Source of the DNA: Pseudorasbora parva | Taxonomy: Eukaryota > Chordata > Actinopteri > Cypriniformes > Gobionidae | NCBI RefSeq assembly: GCF_024679245.1 | Contig: NC_090186.1 | Span: forward strand, 33,007,446 to 33,071,445 | Length of the DNA: 64,000 nt | Direction: 5' to 3' | In this document: in pieces, positions 1-10,979 of the stretch | Layout: every line of letters begins with the position of its first letter | Position numbering within the stretch: position 1 is the stretch's first letter | Position numbers and translations under genes: made by a program | Notes under the pieces: model-generated | Told to the model about the DNA's origin: nothing | Database searches by the model: none | Seen by the model: only the letters and a program-made list of their open reading frames with translations

Positions 1-396
1 CTACCAGATACGATCCAGTGGACGGAGCCGTGCCAGCAGGCCTTCACCCAAGTTAAGGCTGCTCTGTGTGGCGGGCCGCTTTTACACTCCCCTGACTTTT
101 CTCTCCCTTTTGTGCTGCAGACTGACGCGTCGGACAGGGGGTTGTGCACAGTCCTGACCCAGGAGGTGGAGGGGGGAGAGCGGCCGGTGCTGTACATTAG
201 CCGTAAGTTCTCCAAGAGAGAGGCTAAGTACAGCACCATAGAAAAGGAATGCCTTGCCATCAGGTGGGCCGTTCTCACCCTCCGCTACTACCTCCTGGGG
301 AGGGAGTTCACCCTTTGTTCGGACCACGCTCCTCTCCAATGGCTCCACCGCATGAAGGATACCAACACGCGCGGGGGGGGGGGTTCCCTGGCCTGA
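1..396 (+). pseudogene. Ty3/gypsy pol fragment (end of RT and RNase H)
   Basis: An open frame runs from base 1 to the stop at 394-396. It reads as the RT/RNase H junction of a Ty3/gypsy polyprotein: a QAFTQVKAAL connection, QTDASDRGLC (first RNase H Asp), YSTIEKECLAI (catalytic Glu region) and LCSDHAPLQWL (third acidic residue). It is cut off at the left by the window edge. At about 371-383 the frame runs into a G run and then directly into the region before the LTR, so the integrase is missing. An internal deletion at the G run is the simplest reading. This is a dead retrotransposon copy, in the same orientation as the LTR that follows. Confidence 0.85.
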
Positions 397-413
397 GTCG
401 GGCGGTGGGGGTA

Positions 414-788
414 TGTGGCAAGGGGGGCGTGGTTTAGCGAGGTCTGCAGCGGGAGAGAGAGCCGCGGGACGAGCGGTAAGTGAGTGGGTTGGACGCAGAT
501 TGATAACACCTGTCTCTTGTTCCAGTAATGGGCGTGGAGAGAGGTTAAAACGCTGGTGGAATCGGAAACAGGGGGGAGAGAGACGGACTGCTGACGCACC
601 CCCCTGAGACTCTGAGATATCCGGAAACTGGAAGTACTACGACCAGGAAGTGAAACTGAGACTGAGCATATGAGAAAAAGACACACGCTGAAGTATGCAC
701 GTTGTGATTTAAGTTATACAATAAAAAGACATCAGCAGTCCAAGCCGACCCCTTGTCCTCTTCCTTCCTTACCTCTCGAATCATTACA
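414..788 (+). mobile_element. 3' LTR of the gypsy element
   Basis: The 375-bp block starts TGTGGCAAGG just after a G-rich polypurine-like tract (GGGCGGTGGGGGTA) and ends ATTACA, giving the TG...CA ends of an LTR. An AATAAAA poly(A) signal lies at about 719. The Harbinger transposase reading begins immediately after it, which fixes the right boundary. The matching 5' LTR and target-site duplication would lie left of the window. Confidence 0.7.
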
Positions 789-1250
789 CATGGGTACCCA
801 CCATCAGCTAAGATGTAATAGCCTTGTGGTGGTTATTTGTGCAGTGTGAAAAATTGGCTATTTTCATGTACTGATCCTGGATATCCCACAAAAATATCAA
901 AAAATCTCATTTTGGGGTCACAAATGGCCTGGAGATTAATGGAATGGAAGAGTTTCCTGTTGAGATAACATACAACATCTTCACTCTGTGTTTTAATCCT
1001 GACCTACAAAACGGCAGTGAGAATAATGTAAATGACTTTGTTGTTATCAGTGTTACATTTATTTGTTGATTCATTTGAACGTTAATAATTTTATAGAACA
1101 TACTGGACACCCACCTGACAACCATCAATGCTGCCAACACCATTTTGGAAAACTCTAGAACCAGCAAGGTCAGCAAAACCTTGTCCAATGACAGGAAGGT
1201 CCTCTGCCCGTGGAAAAGCAACTATTCTGTCAAGCAGTCCTAATATGGCC
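789..1250 (-). pseudogene. PIF/Harbinger transposase fragment, split by a gypsy LTR
   Basis: Read on the minus strand, with several frame breaks, the segment gives typical Harbinger (DDE_Tnp_4, HARBI1-like) blocks in order: RIVAFPRAEDLP, FADLAGSRVFQNGVGSIDG (the IDG carries the first catalytic Asp), NLQAICDPKMRF, FVGYPGSVHE and YYILADGGYPC. A stop lies between the last two blocks. The reading stops exactly where the LTR begins, so the gypsy element integrated into the transposase coding region just after the GGYPC motif; the rest should be left of the window. It is non-functional. Confidence 0.75.
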
Positions 1251-1740
1251 TAGTATACATTCAAATAGTAGGATTTGAAAAGAAACCGTTGACAACATAC
1301 ACTTTCTAAATGGTGGTAAAAGGTGCTCGCGGTGATATGTGGCGCAAAACGGCTCAATCGCACGAGCCACCTTAATAAACAGACGTGCAAATAGAATTTG
1401 TAAAGAGAGAAATTTATTATATTTAAACAAGCATAGCGTAAGAATGTTGTCAATATTTATAACATTGAAATGTTGCAAAAACAAACAAAAGAACAATTAA
1501 ATAATCAGATAGGTTTTATTACCTATTTTAACATTAAAAAAATATATACACATCGATCTTGTCAGTGCTTGAGAAATACTAGTGGTAACGTTTTACATGT
1601 CTGTCACCGGAAATGGAATCAACAGTGTCCAATTGTGTACTGAGCCAGGGTCCTTGGTAGTGGCCTAATTCGTGTACACGATGTACTGATTCACTAGCTC
1701 GGGAGCTAGGGAGCTGATTGAGACGCACCCAGTATCATAA
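1251..1740. other. No gene seen
   Basis: AT-rich sequence that may hold the decayed N-terminal part of the Harbinger transposase (minus-strand frames contain many stops). Nothing else could be supported. The last five bases (CATAA, 1736-1740) are the left target-site copy of the following solo LTR. Confidence 0.5.
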
Positions 1741-2936
1741 TGTCACAGAAACGCCAGGCTCTCACGTCACAGAATCACAGCACACTCTCTCACCTGAGTT
1801 CTAATCACCCACACCTGCAGTCAATCACAAGGAGCACAAAAGACACACACACACCAAGTCACTGGCCACGGTCTCGTTTGAGAAAGGTACTAACCTCTTC
1901 TGCTTACCTTAAAGGGTTACTTCAGCAATTAGCATATGGGTTTGTATCAGTAGAAACAGTATATTCAAATGATTGTGCTTTCCCCCCTCATATTCCCCTG
2001 AGACAAGAGATTTATGCATTTTATTTCTGGAAAAATTCCTCCTATGATGCAAATTGAAGATATTTGCATCATAGGAGAAATGTTTGGCCAAAGGCTAAAG
2101 ACTACCAGCAGAGGGAGCCATTTCTGTATGTTTTGAACCCGCGCATGGGGGATGGGAGATCACACTCAGAGCTCAGCTCGCAGCTACAGGCACTCATTTA
2201 AACGGAGCTATGGTGAGCAATGTAAGGCATTTACCTTCTCAAATTAATTTCTATGAAAGTTAAGCTTGCAAAGGCATGAACTGAAATGCGTCAGACTGAA
2301 AACTCGCGTTGTGAATGTATACCGCAAGTGTAGTCACGATTACCTCACCTCTCATCATGAGAGCTTATCAGCTCATTTATCTCAATCCTGCAGTTAGTGC
2401 TCAGTGCTGTGATACTCGCGTGGTGACTCACTCATTATATTGAACAGACATGTTCAGTTTTTAATTGTAGTGTCTTCTCCAACTCAGTCGGTGGCTTTGG
2501 GAATGGCCTCACAGGGCAGCAAAGCATTTTGGGAATTGTAGTCTTTCATTCCCATACATTTTCTCTCTTTTCTCAGTCTAGAAGGCACCAAATTCAAAAA
2601 TAATTTAACATTTCTACTACATTAATGACCCAGTTTAAATACAGATTCATCTTCCCAGCGCTGAAGTACCCCTTTAAGGACTCCCTCGATGATACTTTCC
2701 TGTCTCCTATATCAACTCCCAAGTCTCCAACGATCTCCTGTGTCCTGCGTGTGTGTGTTCTGTGTTCTCCAGCATCCCATTCCTGTACCCCCTCCAGCGA
2801 ACTCCTAGTGCAACCTGCAATACAAACCAAGACCTTCCTCCATTGCTACTGCCTTCCGTCAAGCTCAATATTCACTGGTAGCTCAATAAACCTGATTAAC
2901 TCACCATCTTGTCTCCATAGACTCTGTACCATAACA
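1741..2936 (+). mobile_element. Solo LTR interrupted by a TTAA-type DNA element
   Basis: The LTR starts TGTCACAGAAACG and ends GTACCATAACA, with a poly(A) signal (CAATAAACC) near 2884, the usual arrangement of a fish LTR. Flanks are CATAA (1736-1740) and CATAT (2937-2941), a 4-of-5 target-site duplication. No internal retroviral sequence is present. About 435 bp are LTR; bases 1909-2677 in the middle are a later DNA-transposon insertion. Confidence 0.6.
1913..2673. mobile_element. Non-autonomous TTAA-target DNA transposon (761 bp)
   Basis: The left end AGGGTTACTTCAGC and the right end GCTGAAGTACCCCT are inverted repeats with one mismatch, and both are flanked by TTAA (1909-1912 and 2674-2677). 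TTAA target duplications are characteristic of the piggyBac and Kolobok superfamilies; the termini do not tell me which. No open frame is present. It lies inside the solo LTR, so it is younger than that LTR. Confidence 0.65.
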
Positions 2937-2941
2937 CATAT

Positions 2942-3264
2942 TTGAACTGCTGATAATAAACAGATTTTAATATCTCTTTAATCAACTCGCTTTTTTACAT
3001 TTATATTAATATAAGAAAATGCATTTTCATCCGAGGAGTATGAAATCGCCATTGCATAATTGCATGCATGCTCCTAATATTATCTGAGCATTTGGAAGTT
3101 ATGCAGGATTCATCAAATTGCTTTACACTCAGTGAACATCTGGGCGGAGTGGGTCCCAATAAAGTCAGAGGATCGGGCCCACATATTAAACATGAAGACC
3201 TTTACTACTGTACTGTCTTGTTCAGCTGTGCTTGATCAGGGCTAGAGATAAACTTTGGGCCTGA
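2942..3264. other. No gene seen
   Basis: AT-rich spacer between the solo LTR and the next gypsy element. No supported feature. Confidence 0.4.
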
Positions 3265-3648
3265 TTGTTACTATATATGTGCAACATTTGCATCTGCCAT
3301 CCATTCCTCCGACCACCAGAGGGAGCCATCTCCTGAGTACTGAATACTGCCCCTTCCGCTTGCATCACTTCCTGTTCCTACCTGTTTTAAGCCATGTTGT
3401 TTGTACATCACATTGCGAAGTATTGCCAGCTTATCCTGTCTCTACCAAGCATTTTCTTTGACCTGTTTATTGATTTCACTTTTATGTTTCTCTGCCTGTT
3501 TTGACCACGACTTTTGGATTAAGGATTTGGACTTGTTTACTATCTGGACTGCCTATACTGTTATCGACCCTGTGTCTGTTTGTTGACCACGCTTCTTGCT
3601 CAGCACAGTACTGTGTTTGTATTGCTGTGTCTAATAAAGCACCGCACA
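3265..3648 (+). mobile_element. Probable 5' LTR/leader of the second gypsy element
   Basis: The region directly upstream of gag starts TGTTACTATA, contains the phrase CACCAGAGGGAGCCATC found in fish gypsy LTRs, and has AATAAAGC at about 3633, followed within 15 bp by the gag ATG. TG...CA ends can be proposed (TGTTAC...CGCACA) but no 3' LTR is left for comparison, so the limits are guesses. Confidence 0.35.
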
Positions 3649-4595
3649 TGGATTCCAACAACCAGCCGAGTCAGTCATCATTACAGAATACTTCGCCTGA
3701 TCAGAATCTGGCGGAGATGATACAATGACAGGCCGCATTTGCTTATGAAAAGGAAAAGATCAAGGATTTTCAAGGCCAACTTTCCTCTCTACAGGCTGCA
3801 AACGAACATCTCACACGTTACATTCAGTCTCTCCCTCCAACTAGACCTGATATGGTAATAGTCTCTTTACCTGACAAGTTTGATGGCACAGCTGAAATAT
3901 GCTGAGGGTTTTTGCGTCAATCTACTATCTATTTTGATAACCAGCCGGAGGCTTTTCTCAGAGATTCGACCAAGTGTTCGTTCATGATGTCACTGTTGAC
4001 TGGCAAAGCCCTCGATTGGGCATCTGCTGTCTGGGATAATAATGACAGATTGAGAACTTTGTTTGATTATTTCTCCACGCAAATACGAGAGGTCTTTGAA
4101 TATACAGCAGGAGGGAGGGATGTTTCTTTGCAGTTGCTACAGTTACGTCAGGGAAATCACTCAGCAGCCGAAAGTGGCTGGAATGAGGTCGCATTGAAAC
4201 CGGTGTTCAAGCAAGGCCTGAGTCATACGTTGCAGGCTGAGCTTGCATGCAAAGATGTGGGTTCAGATCTTGGTCAACTTATCTCAATGGGTATCAAGAC
4301 TGATAATCTTCTACGCAATAACCCACCAAGTTTTCTGGCAACCTCAACGGTCACCCCAGGCCCCAATGTTCAGGAACCAGCTGAGCCCATGCAGATCGGA
4401 TTCACCAAGGTATCTGTGGAGGAACGGGAACGACGCAGAATGAACCGTTTGTGCTTGTACTGTGGTCAGCCTGGTCATCAGTGTCGTTCATGCCCTAACA
4501 AATCAGCCCAAACCAAAGTGAGTACACCCTTACCTACGATGCTGACTAAGTGTTTTACTCTGCTCATCACGCTCACCTCTGCTAATCCCTCTTAA
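3648..4595 (+). pseudogene. Ty3/gypsy gag (nucleocapsid with CCHC knuckle), broken
   Basis: The frame starts MDSNNQPSQSS and matches fish gypsy Gag: a coiled region, then LLTGKALDWASAVW (Gag capsid motif), LFDYFSTQIREVF, and a C-terminal zinc knuckle CLYCGQPGHQCRSC (C-x2-C-x4-H-x4-C) near 4453-4494. In-frame stops at 3726 and 3903, and an apparent internal deletion around 4170-4190, make it a pseudogene. The protease follows directly. Confidence 0.85.
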
Positions 4596-4598
4596 TGT

Positions 4599-4919
4599 GT
4601 TCCAGCTTTAATTGACTCTGGCTCTGCATTGAATCTGATTCATCATGAACTGGTCCATGAACTCAACTTACCCATTATCCCTTGCATACCACCAATTAAC
4701 ATAACTGCCATAAATAGTCCACCTATTGGAGAAGGAATTACCCATCAAACTGTTCTGATTACCCTCAAGATAGGTCTGTTCCACTCGGAAACCATCTGCT
4801 TGTATGTGACTTCAACACCCCAGCATCCAGTAGTCTTAGGAAATCCATGGCTGACAATTCATGACCCCCAAATTTCCTGGAATTCTAAAGAGCTCACAAA
4901 ATGGTCTCCTCATTGTTAG
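4599..4919 (+). pseudogene. Ty3/gypsy aspartic protease remnant
   Basis: The retroviral-type protease motif [12 protein letters not shown] (catalytic D-S-G) is at about 4602-4637, followed by the flap and the [10 protein letters not shown] block near 4825, the usual C-terminal end of this domain. It is in the expected order after Gag. The frame is broken before the RT. Confidence 0.8.
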
Positions 4920-4986
4920 TCACATTGCCTCCAGGTTCAGCCACAACTCCCCTGTCTCACCACAAGTATTGAGAGTCCGGTAACTA

Positions 4987-6030
<1,044 letters not shown>

Positions 6031-6480
6031 TCCAGGTAAAATGTTTCCCTGTGCTTTTTTCCCCAGAAATCTAACCACGGCAGAGAGGAACTATGATGTT
6101 GGTATTAAGGAAATGTCCATAAAGGCAGCTCTTGCAGAATGGAGACATTGGTTGGAGGGAGCGCACAATCCCTTTCAAGTTATTACCGACCACAAGAATC
6201 TAGAATATTTAAGGTGTGCAAAGCGTCAACTCAAGGCAGGACCGGTGGTCTTTGTTTTTTTACAAGATTTCATTTCACATTCACTTATCGTCCGGGAAGC
6301 AAGAACAGTAAAGCTGATGCCCTTTCGCGAAGGTATGACTCAAGTGACAATTCCTGCTGCAAAGGGCCAATTCTACCTCCTTCAGTCATTGTGGCACCTT
6401 TTCATTGGGATATAATGGAGGAACTACAACGTGAACAACAAACAGAGCCATCTCCTCCAGAATGTCCCCCTGGCCAACAT
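6031..6480 (+). pseudogene. Ty3/gypsy RNase H remnant
   Basis: Frameshifted RNase H and tether: the expected DASDTG-like block is damaged near 6030, followed by [42 protein letters not shown] (last acidic motif) and, in another frame, the [17 protein letters not shown] block that ends RNase H in Ty3/gypsy polyproteins. Two frame changes are visible around 6060 and 6240. Confidence 0.85.
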
Positions 6481-6546
6481 TAAGTCACAACATTAACACT
6501 TTTGGTAGCCTAATTTAGTTAATGATGTCTCTGTGTTTGTCAAGTC

Positions 6547-7150
6547 TTGCAGCGTGTGTGCTCAGTCCAAAACACCCGGGAACTTCCAGCTGGTCTCCTA
6601 GAACCCCTGCCAATTCCTCAGCGCCCCTTGTCTCATCTGGCTGTGGACTTTGTTAAAGATCTGCCCAGTTCCAATGGTTACACTACAATTCTGGTAATTA
6701 TAGATCGTTTCTCTAAAGCATGTCAGATAATCCCACTAAAAGGCTTACCCACAATGGAAACCGCACAAGCATAATTTCACCATGTTTTTCATGTCTGTGG
6801 ATTACCAGAGGATATAGTTTCTGACAGGGGTTCACAGTTCACATCCCTAGTATGGCAAGCCTTCTATAAACAATTGGACATAAATGTTAGCCTAACTTCT
6901 GGCTATCATCCCCAGGCTAATGGACAGGTTGAGAGATTGAATCAAGAATTGGGGTGGTATCTCAGATCTTACTGTAGTCGAGAGCAGCAGCGTTGGAGTG
7001 ACTTTTTACCTTGGGCAGAATATGCACAGAATTCACTCACCAATTCATCTACAGGACTCACCCCCTTCAAGTGTGTTCTAGGGTATCAGCCTCCCATGTT
7101 CCCTTGGTCTGGAGAACTTTCGGAGGTGCCTGCAGTGGTTGACTGGGTCA
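6547..7150 (+). pseudogene. Ty3/gypsy integrase core, ended by a CA microsatellite
   Basis: Integrase blocks in order: the zinc-finger end (CSVQNTRE), the catalytic core start [20 protein letters not shown] (first D), [11 protein letters not shown] (second D, SDRG) and [18 protein letters not shown] (catalytic E), then [14 protein letters not shown] and [11 protein letters not shown] stop at 6772 breaks the frame. The chromodomain-type C-terminus is lost: coding similarity ends at about 7150, where the CA repeat starts. No 3' LTR was found. Confidence 0.9.
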
Positions 7151-7174
7151 GAAGGTCAAAGAAACACACAACAA

Positions 7175-7309
<135 letters not shown>

Positions 7310-7479
7310 TTTTACAGTGAATTACTGGCATCCAGCTGCCATTATTATGACGCTCTGCCGAATCTTCTCTGGCTGTGTGTTCATATGTTTTGGGGGAGGG
7401 GAGGCATTGGAGAGCACTCTAATCTAATGCTTTCAAAGCTAGCATGCTATTGCTAGCAATTTCGAAATTGTCAGTGACA

Positions 7480-7740
7480 GTTCTTCTATAATGTAAACAA
7501 ACCTTTTGCTTCAGAAGATTTGGAATGCAACATGAGTTAATACTTCTATACTGTTTCTGGTCCGTTTTTGCAATAAATAACTGTGACTATACATTTATTT
7601 CCCTGTTATGTGTTTAATATTGTTGACAGTGGGTAGGTTTAAGGTAGGAGCGAAGTTAGTTGCTCTGAAATATAAAAGTAGGCTAAAAATATTCATAAAA
7701 TCATGTCTACTTTTACAAATGCAAATAATTAAATGTGTGT
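7480..7740. repeat. Dispersed repeat fragment, second copy near 49.8 kb
   Basis: The stretch around 7510-7595 (CTTCAGAAGA, then TGGAATG, CATGAGTTAATACTT and GCAATAAATA) recurs with small changes at 49,818-49,905. The two copies are in the same orientation. It looks like the tail of a non-autonomous fish repeat. No coding. Confidence 0.55.
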
Positions 7741-7917
7741 TGGGAATCTGTGTGTGGATCACGGATGCTGCCTGTCATTGATTTACATAGGCATCACTTC
7801 TGCGAACCCATCACGGAATTTTCGGCGATTCCGTAAAAACAACACGAATTTTTGAGTTAAGGGTCCATGTTCATTTCACGGAATTCTGTGAGACTAGGTT
7901 GAGTAAGAAATACTATT
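7741..7917. repeat. Fragment of the 'TGTCATTGAYTTACATAGGCAT' repeat family
   Basis: A segment with GATGCTGCCTGTCATTGA and TTACATAGGCAT, then TTAAGGGTCCATGTTCATTT and CACGGAATTCTGTGAGACT. The same words appear on the opposite strand at 48,553-48,700, and partly at 50,577-50,645. Read in reverse it begins AACCTAGTCTCACAG, close to the end of the 7.1-kb element at 9820. The palindromic MITE at 7926 is inserted at its edge. Confidence 0.6.
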
Positions 7918-7925
7918 ATTTCTTC

Positions 7926-8741
7926 GGTAACACTTTACAATACGGGTGCACTAATATGCATTAATTCATGCTTAATTAATGCACAGATATTCATGAGTTA
8001 ATGTATTATTAATGGTGAACTAAACCATTTATTAATGATTACTGCATCAGCAACTAATGAAGATTCTACATGATTAATAGATTAAGTAATCATTAAATAG
8101 TTATTAGTTAAATGTGTCGTAATTAATTAATTCCTTAATAGCATATTATATTAACTAATAATGTAAATTAACATGTTAATTACCACAACGGGTCAAAGCC
8201 ACGCATTTCAACTTCCAGTAGTCTTCTTTAATGAATCATTAGCTAATGATTTATAAAGGTATCCTTATGTTATGACTGTACTTGATGGGGCACATGACTA
8301 TTAACTAATTCAGAATTAATTCAAAACTCATAACAACAATTACTTATTACTTAATAAGTTAGTTAATATTCATGTGCTCCAACAAGTAAAGTCATTACAT
8401 AATGATAACTTTATAAATCATTAGCTAATCATAAATTAAAGCAGACAACTGGAAGTTGAAATGCATGGCTTTGACCCGTTGTGGTAATTAACATGTAAAT
8501 TTACATTATTAGTTAATATAATACGTTATTAAGGAATTAATACATTATGAAATATTTAACTAATAAAAATTTAATGATTACTTAATCTATTAATCATGAT
8601 GAATTTTCATTAGTTGCTGATGCAGTAATCATTAATAAATGGGTTAGTTCACCGTCAGTAATACAATAACTCACGATTATCTGTGCTTTAATAATGCATG
8701 AATTAATGCATATTAGTGCACCCGTGTTGTAAAGTGTTACC
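7926..8741. mobile_element. Palindromic MITE, 8-bp TSD (hAT-like size)
   Basis: Left end GGTAACACTTTACAATACGG and right end inverted TTGTAAAGTGTTACC. The arms can be followed inward for about 300-400 bp each (for example CCACAACGGGTCAAAGCC at about 8185 against GGCTTTGACCCGTTGTGG at about 8467). Both sides carry ATTTCTTC (7918-7925 and 8742-8749), an 8-bp target-site duplication as made by hAT transposases. No coding capacity. Confidence 0.85.
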
Positions 8742-8749
8742 ATTTCTTC

Positions 8750-9446
8750 TTTAGAGGTAGAGAATGCAGTCAGACAAGGAAAGACAGGCATGTCATGCAC
8801 TGACGTGCTAAGAAAGTGGAATGCTGGTATGAGGAAGGTTAAGCACATCTGCATACATTACATATCCAGGCCTATCGTCATCATTACCTTGTGATCATAG
8901 AAAGTGATAGAGATCTTAGATGAGTCATATTAGTTTATCTGTGATGGCACCACTCTTTCAGATGCTGACAGATGATCTTCTTCAGCAATGCTTTAGAGCA
9001 GAGTAAGACATGACAGGCCAAGACCGAGTCAAGACCAAGACCAGTGAAAGTCCCCACACTTATGATAAAATGTGGAATATGCATGATTGGCACTTCTCTC
9101 GTATGTGGGGGTGTGAAAAAAGCAATAAGAGAAGTTTTGATAATCAAAAGGCTTTGCAGATATGTGGGAGTTAATCTTTTTCTTCTATAAGCAAATAACA
9201 CTTAACTTTTCGTCAGTGGGAGGCATTGAAGACGACGTGTCCATGTTGTTTACGGTCTATGGTGGACAGAAACACCTAACTGACATTGACAGAGGGCGTG
9301 TTTGTTTTGTGAAAAGCACTCGCGCCCATTTTAAAACTCTTAAAACTCAAAGTTCCACACACACACACACACACACAGTACCCTATCCACATGCAATATA
9401 TGTATTAGTATATTGGATCTGTATTAATTATTATAAATAATAATCT
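8750..9446. other. No gene seen; short (CA)n at 9356-9378
   Basis: Unique-looking sequence with small frames only. A short CA microsatellite is present. Nothing else is supported. Confidence 0.4.
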
Positions 9447-9819
9447 TTAAAGCTACACTGTGTGATATTTTCCCCCATCTAGTGGTGAAAATGTATATGA
9501 CCATCCAGTGAATAATAGTTTCTGTTCCTCTCAATTTCGATTTCGTTTCAACTCCTATGGTGCCGATTTAGTCATGGCTTCCAGTTCGACCCCTTCGGTG
9601 AATGTTGCTTCAAGTGATGAGGTTACTTTTGAAAACTATTATAATTTGCAGTTATTTAATTTGCCAAATGATCTATGATCAAATTAATCTATGTAAAATA
9701 AATAATAGTTTTACGTTTTCGTTATTTTTTACCATTTCATTGCTAACATCAGCTATCAGGTTCCCAGACGAATGCAAGCTAATCTTAGTAAAGTAACTTT
9801 TATCAGTGCTATCGTTATT

Positions 9820-10979
9820 CAACACAGTCTCACCCCTACTCGTCAAATGTTGCCGAACGGTCAAGGGACCCTGACGTCAGCTGTTGACGCACAGGGTACC
9901 CCTAAATCGCCATTTTTCGACGTACTGGGTAATCCACTGATTTCAATGAGAAACCTAGGACGTCATAAACAGACGTGTTGGGCATGTGAATGTTATCGTT
10001 ATGATGGAATATATTGGGTTATAATTTTTACATTATGACATGTTGGAGTGTGATTCTCAATTTAATCAGCCAGCACAATTGTATTTACATTTATTTACGC
10101 TATGATACACGTTTGAAACAGCAGTCAAACCCCACCCCGCCCTAAACCTACCCATTTGCGTATTATATGATATAAAACACAGACTGTAACAGACAACAGG
10201 CACACTTTATTGAAAAAGTCCAACTATTCCGAGGCCAAACGATTGAATTGTGTGAAGAAAAGACCCAAAAGCAATCACCGTCTCTATCCGCGCCGCGCGC
10301 CGCGCGCGCCCCGGCGTCACACTGAAGACGCCACAGGTAGACCCCTCGGCGTCACGCGATGGACGAACTGGGAACCCAATTGCTTTCAGTGGGAAACCTT
10401 TGGCGTCAACATTAGACGGAAATTCTATCGGTATGAAATCGCGCTAAAGAAGTCTCATTCAGAACACATCGCGATGTTTGGCATCAGATCACGTGTGCCA
10501 CATGTTGGTGAGTAGTCATACATATTATGTCCTAATATTTGATATAAAGTATTTTCTGCTTGTCGTTATCGATCATGTTCAGTCACTGCATTGTATCTGT
10601 CATCATCTCCACTGAGGCTTTGCATTTCTTTGCTTTCTAAATAAACACACCTTGCTAATAGGGTGATTAAACACTGTCACGTGACGTGCTATAGACCTTT
10701 AAACATTTGTTAATATTAAATAATAATTACTAGTGTAGTTCCAACGTGGCATTTGTAGTAGAAGCACAATAAAAAAAAACAAATAAAAAAAAACACTTGT
10801 CATGCGTTTACCACAGTATTGGTAGTTTTAATGTGATATGTGTTGTAAATAAACAGTAACCACAACAATTGATATTTTTAATGTGATATTTGTTGTAAAT
10901 AAACAGTAGCCACAACAATTACCATGCTTTAAATGCATTTTAATGTAAAATCCAAATATTGTTATTTAAATAGTATACT
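9820..10979 (+). repeat. Left long terminal inverted repeat
   Basis: Contains, in order: a subterminal GACGTCAGCTGTTGACGC word, a CCTAAACCTACCCATTTGCG block, a GC-rich stretch at about 10291-10310, and a possible first exon ending GT at 10508. Unlike the right copy it carries a roughly 56-bp internal tandem duplication (TTTTAATGTGATATKTGTTG... at about 10828 and 10877). Confidence 0.85.
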
